Shown here: piece after piece, positions 16,346-20,118 of the stretch
Layout: the number at the start of each line of letters is the position of its first letter
Position numbering within the stretch: the stretch's first letter is position 1
Assembly (NCBI GenBank): GCA_034382075.1
Contig: JAXMOZ010000064.1
Span: 1-20,118 of the forward strand
Length of the DNA: 20,118 nucleotides
From: JAEULH01 sp034382075
GTDB lineage: Bacteria > Pseudomonadota > Alphaproteobacteria > Rhodospirillales > Defluviicoccaceae
Direction: 5' to 3'
Notes under the pieces: generated by a model
Told to the model about the DNA's origin: nothing
The model's input: the letters and a program-made list of their open reading frames with translations, nothing else
Databases searched by the model: none
Position numbers and translations under genes: made by a program

Positions 16346-16891
16346 ATGCGACGGATGGAAGCACTGCACGAGGTACGGCGAATGCGTTTTGAGGATGTTT
16401 ACGGCCGGTTCGCGGGGGGCGTCTGAGCGCGATGGATGCGGCGGATTTGCTGGGCTGTTCGGAGCGGACGTTTCGGCGGCTGCGCGGGCGCTACGAGGCG
16501 GAGGGGGCCTCTGGTCTGCTTGACCGGCGGCTGGGCAAGGTGAGCGTGCACCGGATCGGTGCCGACGAGGTCGAGCGGATCGTCGCGATTTACCGCGACC
16601 GCTACGCCGGCTGGACGGTGAAGCACTTTCACGAGCGGGCGCAAGACCAGCACGGGGCTCACCGCGAGCTACGGCTGGACCAAGAGCGTGCTGCACGCCT
16701 CCGGGCTGGTGCGCCCGGCGAAGAAGCGGGCGGCGCATCGAAGGAAGCGGCCGCGCAAGCCGCTGCCCGGGATGATGCTGCACCAGGACGGCTCGCGCTT
16801 TGCCTGGCTGCCCGGCTGCGAGCGGCAGTACGACCTGATCTGCACGCTGACGATGCGACCAGCGAGATCACCTCGGCCTTTCGCGTCGAGG
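16346..16891 (+). pseudogene. ISNCY-type transposase, truncated with three frameshifts
   Basis: The sequence begins MRRMEALHEVRRMRFEDVYG and stops at 16428 because a G-run (GCGGGGGGCG) appears one G short. With one G added it continues LSAMDAADLLGCSERTFRRL and RGRYEAEGASGLLDRRLG, the HTH region of ISNCY/IS1202-like transposases. A second shift near 16640 leads to TSTGLTASYGWTKSVLHASG and PGMMLHQDGSRFAWLPGCER. A third near 16850 (one G missing) leads to DDATSEITSAFRVE, containing the first catalytic Asp region. Similarity ends at about 16891, where antisense coding sequence of another gene begins. The C-terminal half is absent, so the gene is dead. Confidence 0.75.
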
Positions 16892-17298
16892 CGGCGCGCG
16901 GTATCCTCGTCGGCCCGCAGGATGTAGTGGTATGAGTAGGCGCGCGCAGAAACGTCTGGAAACGTCGAGCGAACGGCGGCGATCAGGCTCTCCGCGTCGG
17001 GGCCACCGGCCGCATCGGCCGCTACCGGATGAAGCAGGCTTTTGGGGCAGGTAAAGCTGTCGTCAAGCAGTTCCAGCTTCTGCAGGCCCGCCAATGCCTC
17101 ATTGGCGGACTTGACCGTCCATGCCCTACCGTCCGCGGCGCGGCTGTGGGTGGCGACCATCGCCGAGACAAAGGCGGTCTTGTTGGTGTACGAGCCGATC
17201 AGCGCCTTCAGCCGCATGACCAGCTTCTCCGTCGCCGACAGGTCTTGGTAACGCGTCCACAGCTTGGCGAGGCTCGCCCCTTCGGGCGCAAACGCCAT
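16892..17298 (-). pseudogene. 5' fragment of a minus-strand gene, cut by the ISNCY remnant
   Basis: About 136 residues survive from ATG 17298, which is preceded by GGAAGGAAG. The protein begins MAFAPEGASLAKLWTRYQDL, then KLVMRLKALIGSYTNKTAFV and WTVKSANEALAGLQKLELLD. It is well formed, with consistent GC-rich third positions, and looks like the helical winged-helix-like N-terminus of a larger protein. I have a weak impression of the N-terminal part of SNF2/DEAD-type helicase proteins, but no helicase motif is present in what remains. After TARRLD the frame runs into antisense ISNCY sequence, so the 3' end has been lost and any open frame beyond that point is artefactual. Confidence 0.55.
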
Positions 17299-17497
17299 GT
17301 CGTCTTCCTTCCCTGTTGGGCGCCATCGGGCGAGCGGAACCAGGGCGACGCTGCGACCGCGAAGGCTCCTTGTCCTTGGACGCCGTCATGCTCGCGCGTC
17401 TAGTCCAGGTCGCGATCCCGCGCAAGACCTCGGGCGACATGGTTCTGGACCTGATGGCGCGCAGACGCTGATGTATTAGCAGAGCCTAACTTTGGAG
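17299..17497. other. Short region between the truncated gene and IS66
   Basis: I see no convincing gene. A plus-strand frame ending at 17472 reads AVMLARLVQVAIPRKTSGDM and could be the C-terminus of a lost gene, but it has no start signal and no family I recognise. The IS66 element appears to have inserted immediately to the right, upstream of the truncated minus-strand gene. Confidence 0.3.
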
Positions 17498-18106
17498 GTA
17501 ACCGTCCGGCTGGGGCCGCGGGCTGCTGATTTTCAGGCTGCGGCGGTATCGACGGCGTGAGCGCGCCAGTTCCAGGGCAGGAGGTCGGCGAGGCGTCGGG
17601 CAGGATGGTCGGGGATGCGGCGGAGCACGTCTTCGAGCCAAGCCTGCGGATCGACGCCGTTCAGCTTGGCCGTCTCGATCAGGGTGTAGATCGCCGCCGC
17701 CCGCTCCCCGCCGCGGTCGGACCCGGCGAACAACCAGCCGCGCCGGCCCACGGCGATGCCTCTGAGCGCGCGTTCGGCAGCATTGTTGCTCAGGCAGATG
17801 CGGCCATCGTCGAGGAAGCGGGTAAAGGCGGGCCAGCGCTTGAGCATGTAGTCGATCGCCTTGGCGACGTCGTTGTGGCGCGACAGCCGCGCCCGCTCGG
17901 TTCGCATCCAGGCTTCCAGCTCGCCGACGAGGGGTGCCACGTGCCGTTGGCGCAGCGCCAGGCGCTGTTCGACGGGCAGCCCGTTGAGGGTGCGCTCGAC
18001 GTCGAAGATGGCGTCGATCCGGCGGACCGCTTCGAGCGCCAGCGGTGCCTTGGCGACGTCGGCCAGGACGAAGAACCTCCGCCGCGCGTGGCTCCAGCTA
18101 GCGTCA
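17498..18106 (-). mobile_element. IS66-family element, 3' part, split by a group II intron
   Basis: The outer end is placed at GTAACCGTCCGG (17498), since IS66 ends usually begin GTAA. It lies 35 nt beyond the transposase stop. The element runs rightward to 18106, where transposase similarity stops and group II intron-like sequence begins. The remaining tnpC part and tnpA/tnpB are expected beyond the intron, outside this window. Confidence 0.65.
17533..18106 (-). pseudogene. tnpC: IS66-family transposase TnpC, C-terminal part, interrupted
   Basis: The minus strand reads SWSHARRRFFVLADVAKAP, LERTLNGLPVEQ-like sequence, FLDDGRICLSNNAAERALRG, VGRRGWLFAGSDRGGERAAA and ETAKLNGVDPQAWLEDVL, ending in WNWRAHAVDTAAA. 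This is the end of the catalytic domain plus the C-terminal domain of IS66 TnpC, including the conserved NNxAERALR block that carries the last catalytic Glu. The N-terminal two thirds is missing because the coding sequence is broken at about 18106 by the intron. If the intron splices from a sense transcript the gene would not be rescued, because the intron lies antisense to tnpC. Confidence 0.85.
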
Positions 18107-18712
18107 GTGTAAGCCCTGGAAAGGGGGAAGGATGTAGCCGGAAACCTTTCATCGTGACCCAGCGGGTTCGACACCCGCCCGGTAGAGGCGCAGCCCGCCA
18201 GCCGGAAGCGAGTCTTGCACGGGTGTCGGCGACGGCGCTCGTGAAGCGTAGACAGCGGTCGCTGAAGCCGTGTGTCAGCCTCGAAATCACGTTCGTGTCG
18301 AAGCCTTCGGTGTGTTGGACCCGGGGGCAGCACCGGAAAGTCCGCCATTGGCGAGGACGACCGGTTCGACCGGGGTCTCGGAGCATGGCAAAGGCGAGGG
18401 AGGGGTCACCTGGGAACCTGAGAGGTCCCGCTCGCGCCCGCACGTGAACAGCCGGCCTGGGAGCGCCGGCTTAACAAGGCTCCTGGCCCGACGGTGACCT
18501 CGGCATCCGTTGGGAGCGCTATGGCGAGCACGAACAGCCGGGAACGTGCGGACTCCCGAGGCGAAGCCATAAGCCGAGGGACATGCGGGGCGGGACGTCG
18601 TAGCGGCTTCGTAGTACCGAGGAAGGCGGGGAACCGGGCGCACCGGGACCCGCCGGAGGAAAGGGGGCCGCCGCGTCACGAGACCCATCGACGGGAAACA
18701 CGGGAGGGAACA
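18107..18712 (+). ncRNA. Group II intron RNA domains I-III (5' part of ribozyme)
   Basis: The region lies between the exon junction and the maturase. It is not explained by any credible coding frame and contains many short complementary GC-rich segments (for example GCCGGCC and CGCCGGC near 18451-18472). These features fit the structured 5' half of a group II ribozyme. I could not assign subdomains or show EBS-IBS pairing with the upstream exon by eye. Confidence 0.5.
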
Positions 18713-20029
18713 CTGAGTCCCGCGAACCTGTCCACGAAACGACGATGGATAGCCGAACTGGCGAGGAAGGACCCGCGCCGGGTCATCACCTCGCTGCATC
18801 ATCTGATCGACCTGGAATGGATGCTCGAGGCCTACCGGCTGACGCGCAAGGATGCCGCGCCGGGGATCGACGGCATGATGGCGGCGGATTACGAGGCCGA
18901 CCTGGAGGCGAACCTCACGGACCTCCTGGGGCGCATCAAGTCCGGCCGCTACGTCGCGCCGCCGGTTCGCCGGCACTACATCCCGAAGGCGGACGGCACG
19001 CGACGGCCGCTGGGCATTCCGACTCTGGAAGACAAGGTGGCGCAGCGGGCGATCCTGCTCCTGCTGGAGCCGATCTACGAGACGGACTTCCTGCCGTGCT
19101 CGTACGGCTTCCGGCCGGGGCGCTCGGCCCATGATGCCCTCCGGGACCTGCGGGGCGGCTTCATGGACGTGAGGCTGGGGCTCCGCTGGGTGGTGGACGT
19201 TGATATCTCGAAGTACTTCGACACCATCGACCGCGGGCACCTGCGGACGTTCCTCGACCAGCGTGTCACCGACGGCATCGTCCGGAGGATGATCGACAAG
19301 TGGCTGAAGGCGGGGGTGCTCGAGGCGGGTGCCTTGCGCCGCACGACCAGCGGCACGCCCCAGGGCGGGGTGATCTCGCCGCTCCTCGCGAATGTCTACC
19401 TGCACCACGTGCTGGATCGATGGTTCGTCGAGGACGCCGAGCCGCGCCTGAAGGGGCATTGCCTGCTGGTGAGGTACGCCGACGACGCGGTTGCGGCCTT
19501 CGAGGACTTCCTGTCCGCGAAGCGCTTCCTCGCCGTCCTGGGCAAGCGCCTCGGTCGGTATGGGCTCACGCTCCACCCGACCAAGACGCGATTGGTGGAC
19601 TTCCGGATGAAGCGCCCGCCGGGCGGCCATCCGGAGGCGTCGGGCACGACGTTCGACTTCCTCGGCTTCACCCACGTCTGGGGCCGGTCGATGAAGGGCA
19701 AGACCGTCGTCCGGCAGGTGACGGCGAAAGACCGTTATCGGCGCGCGCTCAGCGCGGTCGCAGACTGGTGCCGGGTCAACCTGCACCGGCCCTTCCGCGT
19801 GCAGCACGCCCACCTCGCCCGGGTGATCCAGGGCCACTGCGCCTATTACGGCATCAGCGGCAACAGCAAGCGGATCCGGTGGTACCATCACCAGGTGCAG
19901 CGCATCTGGAGAAAGTGGCTCCGGCGACGCGGCCGGCACAGCAAGCTGTCCTGGCTGATCAGCGACAACCACCCTGTCCGGCGCCGACAGCCAGGTTGGC
20001 CTGTGTCTCCAGCCGTAGGGCGGGCGTAG
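18713..20029 (+). CDS. ltrA: Group II intron reverse transcriptase/maturase
   Basis: This multifunctional protein folds the intron RNA for splicing and copies it during retrohoming. It begins LSPANLSTKRRWIAELARK at a CTG behind GGGAGGG. The frame is open from GTG 18494 and ATG 18521, but those would eat into the ribozyme, so their N-terminal residues are probably not real. The RT blocks are in order: PLGIPTLEDKVAQRAI, YGFRPGRSAHDAL, VDVDISKYFDTID, GTPQGGVISPLLANVYL, VRYADDAV (catalytic YADD), GLTLHPTKTRLVDF and FDFLGFTHVWG. Maturase domain X follows (HCAYYGISGN). No HNH endonuclease is present. The C-terminus is odd: after SDNHP the usual LPxxR ending appears only in another frame, suggesting a one-base indel near 19975. 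Confidence 0.85.
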   Translation: MSPANLSTKRRWIAELARKDPRRVITSLHHLIDLEWMLEAYRLTRKDAAPGIDGMMAADYEADLEANLTDLLGRIKSGRYVAPPVRRHYIPKADGTRRPLGIPTLEDKVAQRAILLLLEPIYETDFLPCSYGFRPGRSAHDALRDLRGGFMDVRLGLRWVVDVDISKYFDTIDRGHLRTFLDQRVTDGIVRRMIDKWLKAGVLEAGALRRTTSGTPQGGVISPLLANVYLHHVLDRWFVEDAEPRLKGHCLLVRYADDAVAAFEDFLSAKRFLAVLGKRLGRYGLTLHPTKTRLVDFRMKRPPGGHPEASGTTFDFLGFTHVWGRSMKGKTVVRQVTAKDRYRRALSAVADWCRVNLHRPFRVQHAHLARVIQGHCAYYGISGNSKRIRWYHHQVQRIWRKWLRRRGRHSKLSWLISDNHPVRRRQPGWPVSPAVGRA

Positions 20030-20118
20030 CCCGGCCGTAGGGCGGAGACGGTGGCGCGCTCGTCTTCCTTGGGGGATGGGCGTGGGTGCTGGCCGCTGCG
20101 GGCCGATACGACTGGATC

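Larger units (their letters stand above)
18107..20118 (+). mobile_element. Group II intron, 5' end to window edge
   Basis: The 5' boundary is placed at GTGTAAGCCC (18107), directly after the IS66 sequence; the usual start is GUGYG, so this is slightly off consensus. About 600 nt of GC-rich, hairpin-forming sequence without coding character (18107-18712) has the size expected for RNA domains I-III. It precedes an intron-type reverse transcriptase in what should be domain IV. The domain V hairpin (AGC/GUUC type) and domain VI are not seen before 20118, so the 3' end probably lies beyond the window. The intron is on the opposite strand to the tnpC it interrupts. Confidence 0.7.

Noticed and set aside
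17126..17440. Minus-strand frame beginning MSPEVLRGIATWTRRASMTA upstream of the truncated gene
   Set aside because: No Shine-Dalgarno of note, and it overlaps the well-formed 17298 frame in another register; after the first 20 residues it becomes Arg-rich shadow translation.
18260..18300. Hairpin-like stretch resembling a group II domain V (GAAGCCGTGTG...GAAATCACG)
   Set aside because: It lies in the 5' part of the intron before the maturase, and the stem complementarity and the terminal GUUC are not right; domain V should lie after the ORF.
18287..19972. Minus-strand 561-aa open frame opposite the intron maturase
   Set aside because: The plus strand carries all reverse-transcriptase blocks; the antisense frame has no recognisable motif and spans the ribozyme region.
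20041..20118. Search for domain V/VI and the intron 3' end
   Set aside because: No AGC/GAAA/GUUC-type 34-nt hairpin is visible; the window probably ends too early.
1..20118. CRISPR arrays, tRNA and rRNA genes
   Set aside because: No regularly spaced repeats with unique spacers, no tRNA cloverleaf arms with a T-loop GGTTCGAATC motif in proper context, and no rRNA-like sequence were seen.

Overview
This is a high-GC bacterial window, most likely from an alphaproteobacterium (a sphingomonad, rhizobial or azospirilla-like replicon, chromosomal or plasmid). That rests on the GC-rich third positions of the large genes and on the mix of IS3, IS21, IS256, IS66 and ISNCY elements plus a group II intron. 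I could not run a database search, so family names come from motifs I recognise and the taxonomy is an inference.

Layout. Bases 128-1506 hold a complete-looking IS3-family element (orfA/orfB, 13-bp terminal inverted repeats, a T6A slippery site). It abuts a frameshifted C-terminal piece of an IS21 IstA transposase (about 1508-2046) and an N-terminal remnant of an IS256 transposase on the minus strand (about 2095-2238). Bases 2375-14579 are one long minus-strand gene cluster. In transcription order it contains a 60-aa LuxR-type helix-turn-helix remnant, a 1837-aa beta-rich protein, a 1070-aa protein with FN3-like pieces, a dienelactone-hydrolase-like alpha/beta hydrolase, an 83-aa small ORF, a 373-aa protein with an N-terminal peptidoglycan-binding-like (PGBD) domain, and a 346-aa protein with a PGBD-like N-terminus and a Gly-rich hydrophobic C-terminus. 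Spacing is tight: TGATG coupling between the two giant genes, an 11-nt gap, a 10-nt overlap, and Shine-Dalgarno sequences overlapping upstream stops. This argues for a single operon.

Bases 14703-15992 carry an exported protein with one CxxCH haem motif. It lies in clearly AT-richer DNA than its neighbours and has its own candidate promoter. To the right is mobile-element debris: an ISNCY-type transposase pseudogene (16346-16891) joined tail-to-tail to the 5' part of a minus-strand gene (16892-17298), then the C-terminal part of an IS66 transposase (17535-18106) interrupted by a group II intron whose reverse transcriptase/maturase (18713-20029) runs almost to the window edge.

The best candidate for an undescribed system is the 2375-14579 cluster. 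It combines two giant, signal-peptide-less beta-rich proteins with two PGBD-like proteins and a hydrolase. Its function cannot be read from the sequence. A role in building or delivering a large extracellular or cell-envelope assembly is a hypothesis only.
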